Shown here piece after piece: positions 1 through 8,427 of a stretch of 64,000 nucleotides of DNA. This stretch comes from Streptomyces sp. NBC_01775 (lineage in GTDB: Bacteria; Actinomycetota; Actinomycetes; Streptomycetales; Streptomycetaceae), in NCBI RefSeq assembly GCF_035917675.1, contig NZ_CP109104.1, positions 6,200,001-6,264,000 on the forward strand, written 5' to 3'. Every line of letters begins with the position of its first letter. Positions within the stretch are counted from its first letter, which is position 1. The position numbers and the translations under genes are program-made. The notes under the pieces were generated by a model. The model was not told the DNA's origin, did no database searches, and saw only the letters and a program-made list of their open reading frames with translations.

Positions 1-921
1 CGCGGGGGCCGCCTTGGGGTGGATGAAGGCGCTGAAGTGCCAGTAGAACCTCTTCTGGCCCGCCGGGCTGTCCGGCGGGATCGTCACCAGGGAGGGGCGG
101 ACCATGCTCTCCTCGGCGTGCCAGAAGGTGCTCTCGCGTACCTGGGCCCGGGAGCCGCGCGGGGCGACAACCCCGGTGACCTCGACCGTCGTTCCGCCGA
201 GGCTGCCCGGCAGATGGAAGGTATCGCCCGGAGCGAGCTTCATCCGGTGCGCGGTTTCCGCCGTGACAGCCGCTTGGACACGGCGCCTGCCCTCGCTGCC
301 CTTGACCGTGGGAGAGGGCATCCGGCCCTCGGCGAGGCGGGTGCGCCCGGCCAGCCGGGCCTGCGCGGTGAGCGTCGCCTTCGGCCGCACATCGCTGGAG
401 GGGCGCGGGAGTCCGGGGTCGTCCGCCTCGGCCGGAGTGGTGTTGTGCACTCCGTACGCCGCCTCACCGTCGGCCGGCGGAAGGGGGGAGCGGACGGCGT
501 CCGAGAGCGCCGCGTACGCGGTCCGTACGGCCCCGGGAGCGATCCGGCGACGCAGTTCGTCGCGCACTCCGGCCTCGGGGCCGGCGGAGGCGGTCGCGCT
601 CACCATCCGGTCGGCCGGGCGGGCGCGGTCGAGTGCCGAGCGGAGCGCGGCGTCGGAGGAGGCGTCGAGGGCGCGGGGCAAAGCCGCCGCCGTGAACACC
701 GCGACGCACACCAGCGCCGCGAAGGCCAGGGCCCCGCCCGGGGCGGCCCGCAGCCTCGCGAGCAGCCACCCTCCCCGGGCGCTGCGCGGTGCGGGACCGG
801 GGTCCGGGACGGAGCCGCGATGCGGATCGGGATCGGGGTCGGGATCGTGAGGCAGAACGGGAACGGGAACGGGATCGGGGTCGGGATCGGGATGCGGGAC
901 GGAATCGTGACGCGTCGGCAT
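1..921 (-). CDS. FtsX-type ABC permease, partial (3' end beyond window)
   Basis: An open minus-strand frame starts at ATG 921 and runs off the left edge, giving 307 codons with strong G/C third positions. The start lies 3 bases after the stop of the next permease (925-927), so translation is probably coupled. The N-terminus is an odd low-complexity run of alternating Asp-Pro and Val-Pro (residues about 10-33), encoded by GATCCC/GTTCCC-like repeats at about 825-905. One hydrophobic segment follows (about 52-72), then a long extracytoplasmic domain of the kind found in two-component FtsX/MacB permeases. No ATPase gene is visible, so it probably lies to the left. Assignment rests on the tandem arrangement and topology; the C-terminal FtsX domain is not in the window. 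Confidence 0.75.
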   Translation of the reverse strand, partial: MPTRHDSVPHPDPDPDPVPVPVLPHDPDPDPDPHRGSVPDPGPAPRSARGGWLLARLRAAPGGALAFAALVCVAVFTAAALPRALDASSDAALRSALDRARPADRMVSATASAGPEAGVRDELRRRIAPGAVRTAYAALSDAVRSPLPPADGEAAYGVHNTTPAEADDPGLPRPSSDVRPKATLTAQARLAGRTRLAEGRMPSPTVKGSEGRRRVQAAVTAETAHRMKLAPGDTFHLPGSLGGTTVEVTGVVAPRGSRAQVRESTFWHAEESMVRPSLVTIPPDSPAGQKRFYWHFSAFIHPKAAPA

Positions 922-924
922 GGC

Positions 925-3900
925 TCACTCGCCCCGTTCCGTACGCAGGGCGGCGACCGGGTCGGTGCGACGCACGGCAGTGGCCGCGACCACGAGGAGC
1001 GGTACGGCGAGGACGGCGGCCAGCAGCGCGCCCAGCGGCCCGAGCGGCAGCCGCACCACCAGCTCGGGGACGGGCAGCCTGGCATCCGAGGTCAGGACGA
1101 TCAAAGGGACCACCAGCCGGGTGAGCAGCACGCCCAAGGCCAGCCCGAGAGCCGTCGACAGCGCGACGAGGAGCCCCTGTTCGGCGGCGAGCGCCTGGGC
1201 GAGCCGTCTGCGGGGCGCTCCCAGAGCGCGCAGTACGGCGAACTCACCGGCCCGCTCGCGTGCGGCGCCCGCCGTGCTCACCGCGAATCCCGTCGCCGCC
1301 AGCACGGCGGCGGCCAGCGCGATGGCGCTCAGCGCGCTCCGGGGACCCGCGCCCAGCGGGTCGCCGTGCAGCCGGGCGGCCAGCTCGTCGCGCACCCGGA
1401 CCGTTCCGAGCGCCGGGTCCTTCCGCAGGGCCCGGGCAACCCGTTCGGTGCTGCCCTGCGCGGTGGTCAGCCACCAGGCATCCGGTTCCAGGAGGGTGGC
1501 GTCGCGGTCGGCCAGGGCCCGGTCCAAGGTGGCCAGGTCGAACAGCAGCGCCCCCGCGCCGTCCCCTCCGGCACCCGCCCCGGCGGGGACGGTCGGCAGG
1601 GCGCGCACCGACCCGGCGATCCGTACCGTCAGGTCCGACCCGGAGATCCGCGCCTTCACCCGGTCGCCGACCTTCGCACCGCCGGCGCGCAGATACGCGT
1701 CGGTCGCGACGGCCGCGAGGGGCGCGGGCCTGCCGGCGGAAGCCCGCAGCTCCATGGTCACCGCGACCGGTTCGCTCCCGTGCGGCTCGGGCTCCGGCGC
1801 CGAGCCGGTGGTGTGGTCGAACGTCAGCGGCGCACCGTCCGTCCTGCTGCGCGCGGATCCGGCGTGCGGCTCGGCGTACGGGCCGCGTCCCAGCGAGGAC
1901 TGCGGGTCGTCCGTCCGCGTGTGCGAGCTCCAGCGCACCGCGCGCGCGGCCCGTACGGCGCGGGTGCGGCGCTCTCCCGTCGTGCGCAGGCTCTCGACGC
2001 TCAGGCGTCGCCGTTCGCTCTCGGCGGGCGCCGTGTAGGCCACACCGAGCCGGGTGACACGCAGCGGCCCCGCGGGAGTTCCGCCGCCCTCCGCCATGAC
2101 GGCCTTGAGGGTGTGCGGGCGCCCGTTGGCCGGGACGTCGCCGAGCAGGAAGCGGTACGGCACTCCGTAGCGGTCCTCGACGGTGAGCGTGAGCGACTCC
2201 TCGGTGCCCGTCCGATCCAGGCCCTCGCTGTCGCCCCCGCCGTTCCCCTTCACGCCGTGGCCCTTCTCGTCGTGCCCTTTGCCGCCGTCCTCTCCGCCCT
2301 TGGCCTCGCTCCTGGCGTCCAGCCGTACGCGCAACCGGAGTGCGCGGGTGTCGGCGGGCAACCGGATACCGGCGTTTTTCGCGTCCGTCTTCGGGGCCAG
2401 GGGCCGCAGCAGGCGGGACAGCGGCGCGTCGGCGAGATCGCCGCGCATCCGCAGCACTCCCGCGCCCGCCGCCTTGGCGTCCGTGGCGACGACTTGGGTG
2501 CTGCGGTTGCCCTCGGCGGTGAACACCGTACGCGCCACGGGGGCGACCGCCTGGACGCCCCGGATCCCGTCGTACAGCCCGCCCTGAGCGATCGCCGAGG
2601 CAGTCGAGCGGCCGACGGTCACCTCGGCGCCGGTCGTGAAGTCCGCCTGGTCATCCTGTGAGCGGTCCCAGCTGGCGCCCTGGCCGACCGCGAACACGCC
2701 CGTGGCGACGGCCAGTACGAGCAGCAGCGCGGGCCCCGCGCCGCGCAGCGGGCGGCGGCTGAGCTGCCATCCGGCCAGCGCCGGCGCCAGCCCCCGGCCG
2801 CGCGTCGCACGCCGCTCCCCGAAGCGGGCAACCAGGGGCAGCAGCCGCAGCACCAGCACCGTCCCCGCGAGCAGCCCCAGTGCGGGCGCCGCCACCAGAA
2901 CGGGGTCGATGCCCAGCGTGCCACCGGAGGATCCCGGTTTCTGCCCGGAGGACAGTACGCCAGTGCCGGCCGAGCGCCGTTCGAGCTGCCAGTAGGCGAC
3001 GACGGCGAGCGCGACCAGCGCCAGGTCGGCCCCGCCGCGCAGCAAGGTGGCCGCCGTGCGCCGTCCGCGCGAGACCGCACGGGGGGCGGAGCCGCCGCCG
3101 TTCTCCGGGTCGTCGGCGCCCGCCCTGCCGCGTCCCCGCAGTGTGGGCAGCGCGATCATCAGCGCGCATCCGGTCGCCGTCGCCGCGGCCACCCACCAGC
3201 TGTCGGCCGGCAACCGCGCCACCGGATGAACGCCCGCACGCGCCGGCGCCCCGTATCCGGTCAGCCACCGCACCGAGGGCCCGGCCAGCAGCGGCGCGGC
3301 CAGTGCGGCGGGGACCGCGAGCAGCAGGGCCTCCATACCCGCCAGCGCGCACACCCGTGCCCGCGAGGCCCCGCGCGCCCGCAACAGCGCCGTCTCGGCG
3401 GCCCGTTCGCTCATCAGCAGTTGAGCGACCAGAAGCAGCGCCAGGCCCGTCAGCAAGGCCAGCTGGAGCGCGGCGATCAGCAGCGTGGAGCGCATCACCA
3501 GCAAGGAGCGCTCCAGCGAGTGGAGCAGGGCGGGCAGTTCGCTGCCGGCGACCGCCTCCGGCGCGGCTTTGGAGCGGCCGAGCGCGGTGACGGTGTGCTT
3601 GATGTCCTCGCGCAGGTGCGGGATACGCGCGACGCCGGCGTGCGCGAAGTCGGCGCGCGCCTGCCAGCGCGTCTCAGCCGGCCACAAGGGGGCGCGGCCG
3701 TGCGCGGAGCTTGCCGGGTGGGAACTTGCCGGGTGCGCGGAGCCCGCCGGGGCCGAGGCGCCCGGTGGGGCTGCGGTGCCTGCCGCGAAGGAGTCCTCGG
3801 GGACGGCGAGCGGCCCGTAGGTGGTGAAGTCGAGGGTTTCCACGCCCTTGCCCTTGAGCGGGTCGAGCCGCCAGAAGGAAGAGCCGGGGGAGCGGGGCGT

Positions 3901-4503
3901 GTAGACGCCGGTCACCTTGACCCGTACGTCCGGAGGGCCGTGGAGTCTGCTGGTGGCGCGGAAGGTGTCGCCCGGATGCAACGAAAGCCGCTCGGCGGCC
4001 CGTTGGGGCACCGCCACCGGGACGGTGTCGCTGTCGCGCGCCGCACGGGGCCAGGAACCTTCGACCATCCGGACGTGCTTTTCGCCGAGGGAGGCGAAAC
4101 GGGTCAGATCGGGGTTCTCAGGAGCTTGGGCGCCACCCGCCCTCGCGTCGCCCGCCCTCGCGTCGGCCGGGCGCAGCTCGCGGGGGAGTGCGTAGGCGCC
4201 CGAGCCGGTGCTGGCGTCCACCGTGACGGGCAGCCCGTCGAAGGCGCGGTGGGCGGCCTCGCGTACCGCCGCATCAGCCCTCTCGCGGTCCTCGGCCGTG
4301 ACCTCGGAGCGCACGTCGAGGACGGTCCGGGAGGCCGACTGGTGGCCGAGGGAGCGGCGCAGGCCCGCGTCGCCGATCGCGGCGGAGAAGGCGGCGAGCG
4401 CCGCGAGCACCGAGGTCGCCAGGATGACGGCGAGCAAGGCGGCAGCGACCAGCAAGCGGTGCGCGCGCACCCGCAGCAACACGAACCCCGTGAACCCCGA
4501 CAA
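925..4503 (-). CDS. Large FtsX-family ABC transporter permease
   Basis: 1192 aa. Membrane subunit of an ABC system of the MacB/FtsX class, probably for export or lipoprotein handling. A membrane segment at about 14-36 is followed by a roughly 300-residue extracytoplasmic domain, a central block of membrane helices with the family-typical ERAAETALLRARGASRA stretch, a second large outside domain, and a C-terminal FtsX domain ending in ATAVRRTDPVAALRTERGE. Low-complexity inserts are an Ala/Pro/Ser/His stretch near residues 250-275 and a Gly/Lys/Asp/His-rich one near 730-765. The start is TTG 4503 behind a GGGGGGCGG stretch; no upstream in-frame ATG or GTG exists, and the next internal candidate is GTG 4482. 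It is followed at once by the partner permease. Confidence 0.85.
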   Translation of the reverse strand: MSGFTGFVLLRVRAHRLLVAAALLAVILATSVLAALAAFSAAIGDAGLRRSLGHQSASRTVLDVRSEVTAEDRERADAAVREAAHRAFDGLPVTVDASTGSGAYALPRELRPADARAGDARAGGAQAPENPDLTRFASLGEKHVRMVEGSWPRAARDSDTVPVAVPQRAAERLSLHPGDTFRATSRLHGPPDVRVKVTGVYTPRSPGSSFWRLDPLKGKGVETLDFTTYGPLAVPEDSFAAGTAAPPGASAPAGSAHPASSHPASSAHGRAPLWPAETRWQARADFAHAGVARIPHLREDIKHTVTALGRSKAAPEAVAGSELPALLHSLERSLLVMRSTLLIAALQLALLTGLALLLVAQLLMSERAAETALLRARGASRARVCALAGMEALLLAVPAALAAPLLAGPSVRWLTGYGAPARAGVHPVARLPADSWWVAAATATGCALMIALPTLRGRGRAGADDPENGGGSAPRAVSRGRRTAATLLRGGADLALVALAVVAYWQLERRSAGTGVLSSGQKPGSSGGTLGIDPVLVAAPALGLLAGTVLVLRLLPLVARFGERRATRGRGLAPALAGWQLSRRPLRGAGPALLLVLAVATGVFAVGQGASWDRSQDDQADFTTGAEVTVGRSTASAIAQGGLYDGIRGVQAVAPVARTVFTAEGNRSTQVVATDAKAAGAGVLRMRGDLADAPLSRLLRPLAPKTDAKNAGIRLPADTRALRLRVRLDARSEAKGGEDGGKGHDEKGHGVKGNGGGDSEGLDRTGTEESLTLTVEDRYGVPYRFLLGDVPANGRPHTLKAVMAEGGGTPAGPLRVTRLGVAYTAPAESERRRLSVESLRTTGERRTRAVRAARAVRWSSHTRTDDPQSSLGRGPYAEPHAGSARSRTDGAPLTFDHTTGSAPEPEPHGSEPVAVTMELRASAGRPAPLAAVATDAYLRAGGAKVGDRVKARISGSDLTVRIAGSVRALPTVPAGAGAGGDGAGALLFDLATLDRALADRDATLLEPDAWWLTTAQGSTERVARALRKDPALGTVRVRDELAARLHGDPLGAGPRSALSAIALAAAVLAATGFAVSTAGAARERAGEFAVLRALGAPRRRLAQALAAEQGLLVALSTALGLALGVLLTRLVVPLIVLTSDARLPVPELVVRLPLGPLGALLAAVLAVPLLVVAATAVRRTDPVAALRTERGE

Positions 4504-4605
4504 CAGCCGCCGCCCCCCGCGTTCCCCGCCTGTCCGCCCCGCCGCGCGGAAGGCCGGCCCCAGGAGCCGGTCCGCGCAAGGGGGATCGCGGGCCGGCCGG
4601 TCCGC

Positions 4606-5010
4606 TCAGTCCGCGGAGTTGACCATAGACCCGGCCGCGTAAACGAGGTAGTCCCAGAGCTTGGTTTCCAGAGGTCCGGGCAGCTCCAGGCTCTCCACCG
4701 CCTCGCGCATGTGCCGCAGCCAGGCGTCGTGGGCGGCCCGGTCGACCTTGAAGGGCGTGTGCCGCATCCGCAGCCGGGGGTGGCCGCGCGAGTCGCTGTA
4801 GGTGCGGGGCCCGCCCCAGTACTGCATCAGGAAGAGCGTCAGCCGCTCTTCCGCCGGGCCCAGGTCCTCTTCGGGGTACATCGGCCTCAGCAGGGGGTCT
4901 TCGGCGACGCCCTGGTAGAAGCGGTGCACGAGCCGTCGAAAGGTGTCCTCGCCGCCGACCTGCTCGTAAAAGGTCTGCGTCTCCAGGCTGCCGCGCGGAA
5001 TCTCCATCAC
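4606..5010 (-). CDS. glbO: Group II truncated haemoglobin (trHbO-like)
   Basis: 134 aa, the usual length for a 2-over-2 globin. It binds haem and oxygen in the cytoplasm; in actinobacteria the family is linked to oxygen or NO/peroxide chemistry. Residues that fit group II are Tyr32 (B10), Tyr45 (CD1), proximal His84 (F8, in RMRHTPF) and Trp97 (G8). The N-terminal FYEQVGGEDTFRRLV block is also typical. The start is GTG 5010 or the adjacent ATG 5007. It is a single gene in the same direction as its neighbours, 102 bases from the permease and 156 bases after the ABC-2 permease stop. Confidence 0.9.
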   Translation of the reverse strand: MMEIPRGSLETQTFYEQVGGEDTFRRLVHRFYQGVAEDPLLRPMYPEEDLGPAEERLTLFLMQYWGGPRTYSDSRGHPRLRMRHTPFKVDRAAHDAWLRHMREAVESLELPGPLETKLWDYLVYAAGSMVNSAD

Positions 5011-5103
5011 CCGTCCATGGTCGCAGACGGCCCGGCCGAGTCCCCCGGCCCTACGACCACCCCCGCCCGCCTCCGGCCCTCCCCCGCACGCCTCCGCGCG
5101 CCG

Positions 5104-5169
5104 CCGCGGCCCGGAAGACGGGCCCTACGCCGAGTCCAGCAAGCCCTACGCCCAGCCCAGCGAGCCCTA
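5104..5169. repeat. 21-bp tandem repeat spanning the ABC-2 permease stop codon
   Basis: Three imperfect copies of a 21-bp unit, GCCCTACGCCGAGTCCAGC on the plus strand, lie around 5122-5185. The rightmost copy encodes the last residues and TAG stop (5167-5169) of the ABC-2 permease. The other two repeat the same sequence, stop triplet included, immediately downstream. This looks like a duplicated gene end rather than a structural RNA. Confidence 0.7.
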
Positions 5170-6243
5170 CGCCGAGTCCCAGCGGAACAGCTTCGCGGCG
5201 ATCGCCGTCAGCACCGCCGCGAACAGCAGCAGCCCGCCCATCGTCGGCAGTGCGGCGCCCCAGCTCTCGCCCCGGCTGAGGACGTCCTCCATCGCCCGGG
5301 AGAGGTGTTTGAGCGGCAGGAACTCGCTGATGGAGCGCACCCACCCCGGCGCGTTGTCCAGCGGGAAGAAGGAGCCGGACAAGAACGCCATGGGGAGGAT
5401 GATGATCTGGGCCAGCCCGTTGGCGGCCTCCTCGGTCCTGGCCCAGGAGCCCACCAGCAGGCCGATCGACATGAAGGCGAGCGTGCCGCAGACGACCAGC
5501 GGCAGGCACAGCCACCAGTCACCGGTCAGCTTCAGCCCGTAGTAGGGAAGCATCGCGACGCTCAGGAAGATCGCTGTCTGGGCGAAGGCCGTCCCCAGGT
5601 TGACTCCGACCCGGGCTCCGATCACCGAGCCCGCGCTGATCGGAGCCAGCCACAGCCTGCGCAGGATGCGCTTCTTGCGCCAGCTCACCAGGTTGAACGC
5701 CGCCCCGAAGACGCCGCCCATCGCCACGGCCCAGCCCAGCAGCCCCGGGGTCAGGAACTGGATCGGCTTGGTCGACCGGTCCTCCAGCGTGGCCGTCTTC
5801 AGCGCGAAGGCGGGCGGCTGCCCCGTCGCACGCTGGTTGGCCTGCTGCACGACGGAGTCCATCACGCCGCGTACGGTGCCCGAGCGCACCTGGTCGGCGG
5901 CGGAGTAGCGCAGCTCCACCTTGCCGTCGCGCTCGAAGACGGCCGCGTCCGCGTCGCCCTTGCGTACCTTCTCCAGCGCCTCGTCGCGGGCCTCGGCCGA
6001 GCCGTCCGACCGCTCGATCTTCAGCACGTCCCGCAGCCCGGCGCGCCCCTTCTCGGACATGTTGTCGAGCACCTTGACCTTGCCGACCTGCACGATCGAG
6101 GACTGCTCGGTGCCGCTGTCCTTGAACAGGGCGCCGAACAGGACCAGGAACATCAGCGGGAAGATCAGTGTGAAGAAGACCGCCGAGCGGTCGCGCAGCA
6201 GCCCGCGCGTCATCGCCAGCGACAGGCTGAGAAAGGCTCTCAC
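5167..6243 (-). CDS. ABC-2 type transporter permease
   Basis: 358 aa. Membrane subunit of an ABC-2 exporter (DrrB-like class) paired with the ATPase upstream. A first membrane helix at about 18-38 is followed by an extracytoplasmic domain to about 175, then five hydrophobic helices with the conserved LPLKHLSRAMEDVL loop near 310. The start is GTG 6243, overlapping the ATPase stop in a GTGA, so the two subunits are translationally coupled. The substrate cannot be told; the class exports drugs, lipids or peptides. The 3' end carries a tandem repeat that includes the stop codon. Confidence 0.9.
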   Translation of the reverse strand: MRAFLSLSLAMTRGLLRDRSAVFFTLIFPLMFLVLFGALFKDSGTEQSSIVQVGKVKVLDNMSEKGRAGLRDVLKIERSDGSAEARDEALEKVRKGDADAAVFERDGKVELRYSAADQVRSGTVRGVMDSVVQQANQRATGQPPAFALKTATLEDRSTKPIQFLTPGLLGWAVAMGGVFGAAFNLVSWRKKRILRRLWLAPISAGSVIGARVGVNLGTAFAQTAIFLSVAMLPYYGLKLTGDWWLCLPLVVCGTLAFMSIGLLVGSWARTEEAANGLAQIIILPMAFLSGSFFPLDNAPGWVRSISEFLPLKHLSRAMEDVLSRGESWGAALPTMGGLLLFAAVLTAIAAKLFRWDSA

Positions 6244-6968
6244 TCTCTGTACTCCCGCCCCGTGAGCTGGAGGAAGACGTCCTCCAGGGTGTCGACTCCC
6301 AGCTCCTCGACCAGCTCGCCCGGCGGTCCGACGCGCAGCACCTTGCCGTGGTCCATCACGGCCACCCGGTCACAGAGCGTCTCCGCCTCGTCCATGTAGT
6401 GCGTGGTGAGTACCACGGTGCGGCCCTCGGCGTTGATGCGCCGCAGCAGGTCCCACAGGTTGCGGCGGGCCTGCGGGTCGAGGCCGGTCGTGGGCTCGTC
6501 CAGGAAGACGAGCTCGGGGTCGTGCACCAGGGCGCAGGCTATGGACAGCCGCTGGGCCTGGCCGCCGGAGAGCTTGTCCTCGCGGGTGCCGGCCTTCTCG
6601 GTGAGCCCGACGGACTCCAGCATCTCGTCGGCCCTGGCGGGCGGGACGCCGTAGAGCGCGGCGAAGGTGTGTATCTGTTCGCGGGCCGACAGCCGCTCGA
6701 AGAAGGCCGACGCCTGGAGCTGGACGCCGATGCGCCGCAGCATTTGCGGCTTGCGCGGCCAGGAGGGCGTCCCCAGAACGTGAGCGGTGCCCTCGTCGGG
6801 CTCGCGCAGCCCTTCGAGGAGTTCCATGGTGGTCGTCTTGCCGGCGCCGTTGGGGCCGAGGATTCCGTAGAACTCCCCGCGCTCCACCTCCAAGGACACG
6901 TCGTCGACGGCGCGGGTCTCCCCGTAGCGCTTGCGCAGTCCCTCAGCCGCGATCGCTTTTGCTGACAT
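6240..6968 (-). CDS. ABC exporter ATP-binding protein
   Basis: 242 aa, a single nucleotide-binding domain that powers the coupled ABC-2 permease. Visible motifs are Walker A GPNGAGKTT (38-46), signature LSGGQAQR (about 138), Walker B LVFLDEP (about 158-164) and the H-loop TTHYMDE (about 192). The C-terminal VDTLEDVFLQLTGRE tail is typical of DrrA-like exporter ATPases. ATG 6968 has only 70 bases between it and the divergent methyltransferase gene, so the promoters of both must lie in or overlap that gap. Confidence 0.93.
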   Translation of the reverse strand: MSAKAIAAEGLRKRYGETRAVDDVSLEVERGEFYGILGPNGAGKTTTMELLEGLREPDEGTAHVLGTPSWPRKPQMLRRIGVQLQASAFFERLSAREQIHTFAALYGVPPARADEMLESVGLTEKAGTREDKLSGGQAQRLSIACALVHDPELVFLDEPTTGLDPQARRNLWDLLRRINAEGRTVVLTTHYMDEAETLCDRVAVMDHGKVLRVGPPGELVEELGVDTLEDVFLQLTGREYRE

Positions 6969-7038
6969 GAAGGGAGGCTAGCCCCGAATTTCCCCTTCCG
7001 GCCTCGCGCGAGCAGATGTTTGCCTCCACATTGGGAAC

Positions 7039-8025
7039 ATGGCTGCACCAGCGGATCTCGTACGGGAGATCGAGGCCGGAGGTTTTCTGACCGACCCCGC
7101 GTGGCGCGCGGCCTTCGAGGAGGTGCCCCGCGAGCTGTTCGTGCCGTTCTATTACGCGCCGGGTCCCGGCGGCGACTACGAGCGGCTGTGGCGCGACGAC
7201 CCCGATCCCGAGCGGAGAGCGCGCTGGCGGCAGGGCGTCTACAGCGACCAGCCGCTGGCCACCCGCATCCGGGACGGCAGGCTGCTCTCCTCCAGCAGCC
7301 AGCCCTCGCTGATGGCCCGGATGCTGGAGTATCTGGCGGCCGGTGACGGGATGGACGTGCTGGAGATCGGCACCGGGCCCGGCTACAACGCGGCGCTGCT
7401 CAGCCACCGGCTCGGGGACGCGCACGTCACCACCGTCGACCTCGATCCCGACATCACCGACGCGGCGCGCGGCCACCTGGCGGCGGCGGGCTACCGGCCC
7501 CGGGTGGTCACCGGGGACGGCGCGCAGGGCTGCCGCGCCCACGCGCCCTACGACCGGATCATCGCCACCTGCACGGTCCCCCAGGTGCCGCCCGCCTGGC
7601 TGGCGCAAAGCGCGCCGGGCGCGCTCATCCTCACCCCGTTGGCGACCGGGCTGCTGTCCCTGCGCGTGGACGACGAAGGCGCCGCCGTGGGCCGGTTCCG
7701 GTCCACCCCGGCCTTCTTCGTCCCCCTGCGCGGCACTCCGGGCGGCGGGCGGTGCGAGCGGCAGATGTTCCGGGGCATGCCCCGCGACGCCCAGCGGAGC
7801 GATGAGTTCCATTTCCTCCTCGCGCTCTCCGAGGGCCAGTTGGACCCGGCCGACGCCTACACGATGTGGAAGGAGGCCGGCCGCCCGACGCGGGAGCGGT
7901 ACGGAGTGAGCGTGCGCGACGGGCGGCAGCGGGCCTGGCTGGACGACCCGGAGGGACCCCACACCTGGCCACTTCCCGGCACGGCGGAGGCGGGCGGGGG
8001 AACCGTGGAGGGGCCCGGCGCGTGA
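7039..8025 (+). CDS. SAM-dependent methyltransferase, PIMT-like
   Basis: 328 aa. The central Rossmann methyltransferase fold has SAM motif I DVLEIGTGPGYNAALLS (about residues 103-119), the acidic TVDLDPD motif and a GDGAQG motif II, as in protein-L-isoaspartate O-methyltransferases. The VYSDQPLATR and SSSSQPSLMARML segments before motif I match the PIMT substrate region. It is longer than housekeeping Pcm (about 210 aa) because of N-terminal and C-terminal extensions, so a repair role for isoaspartyl proteins is possible but not proven. Some Streptomyces relatives modify peptides, but no precursor gene lies nearby. ATG 7039 is the only sensible start; the gene stands alone. Confidence 0.8.
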   Translation: MAAPADLVREIEAGGFLTDPAWRAAFEEVPRELFVPFYYAPGPGGDYERLWRDDPDPERRARWRQGVYSDQPLATRIRDGRLLSSSSQPSLMARMLEYLAAGDGMDVLEIGTGPGYNAALLSHRLGDAHVTTVDLDPDITDAARGHLAAAGYRPRVVTGDGAQGCRAHAPYDRIIATCTVPQVPPAWLAQSAPGALILTPLATGLLSLRVDDEGAAVGRFRSTPAFFVPLRGTPGGGRCERQMFRGMPRDAQRSDEFHFLLALSEGQLDPADAYTMWKEAGRPTRERYGVSVRDGRQRAWLDDPEGPHTWPLPGTAEAGGGTVEGPGA

Positions 8026-8427
8026 GGGAACAACGAGAGGCAGTACGGGGGTCCGTTCCACGGTCCGGCAGGTGTTCGCCCACGCGTCACCCTCCGGGCT
8101 GAAGAGCGCGGCACCCGTCGGGCCGCCCGGTCAGCCGTACGGCCGTCGGGCGGCGGCCGGAGGCCGGCCGGGCAGGGCCGCGCGGCAGAATGGACGCCGG
8201 GCGGGCCGGACCCGGCATCTCGTGTTGGTCGCGATCCGAACAAGATCCCGGCCGAGGCGATGTGGCCACCGGGATGCTGCGGCCATACTGCTGGCCTAGG
8301 CACGTTGTCAGGGGCGTCCGGGGGGACGCTCGGGCCGGGAAGCCGGATGCGGGGGCTGCGTGACAGTGAGCAGGACCGAGCACACCGGCAGGGTGCCTGC
8401 CAGCGACCGAGGGGGAGGTCTCCAGCA
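8026..8427. other. Intergenic region upstream of the glnX-pknG gene set
   Basis: 402 bases between the methyltransferase and the GlnX-like gene. Open frames here have no coding-like codon bias. It ends in a very strong Shine-Dalgarno sequence, GGGGGAGG at 8411-8418, ten bases before GTG 8428. It presumably holds the operon promoter, but I cannot pick out a convincing -35/-10 pair. Confidence 0.5.

Noticed and set aside
19..2661. Very long plus-strand frames opposite the permease genes
   Set aside because: They are antisense shadows of high-G+C minus-strand genes, with Arg/Gly/Ala-rich products and no recognisable domain.
3226..6399. 1057-codon plus-strand frame
   Set aside because: It lies opposite the permease, haemoglobin and ABC-2 genes, which have clear families; its product is low-complexity Arg/Gln/Gly.
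7039..8025. PIMT-like methyltransferase as part of a modified-peptide (FxLD or lanthipeptide) cluster
   Set aside because: No precursor peptide, dehydratase or cyclase gene lies nearby; the neighbours are an exporter and the PknG cassette.
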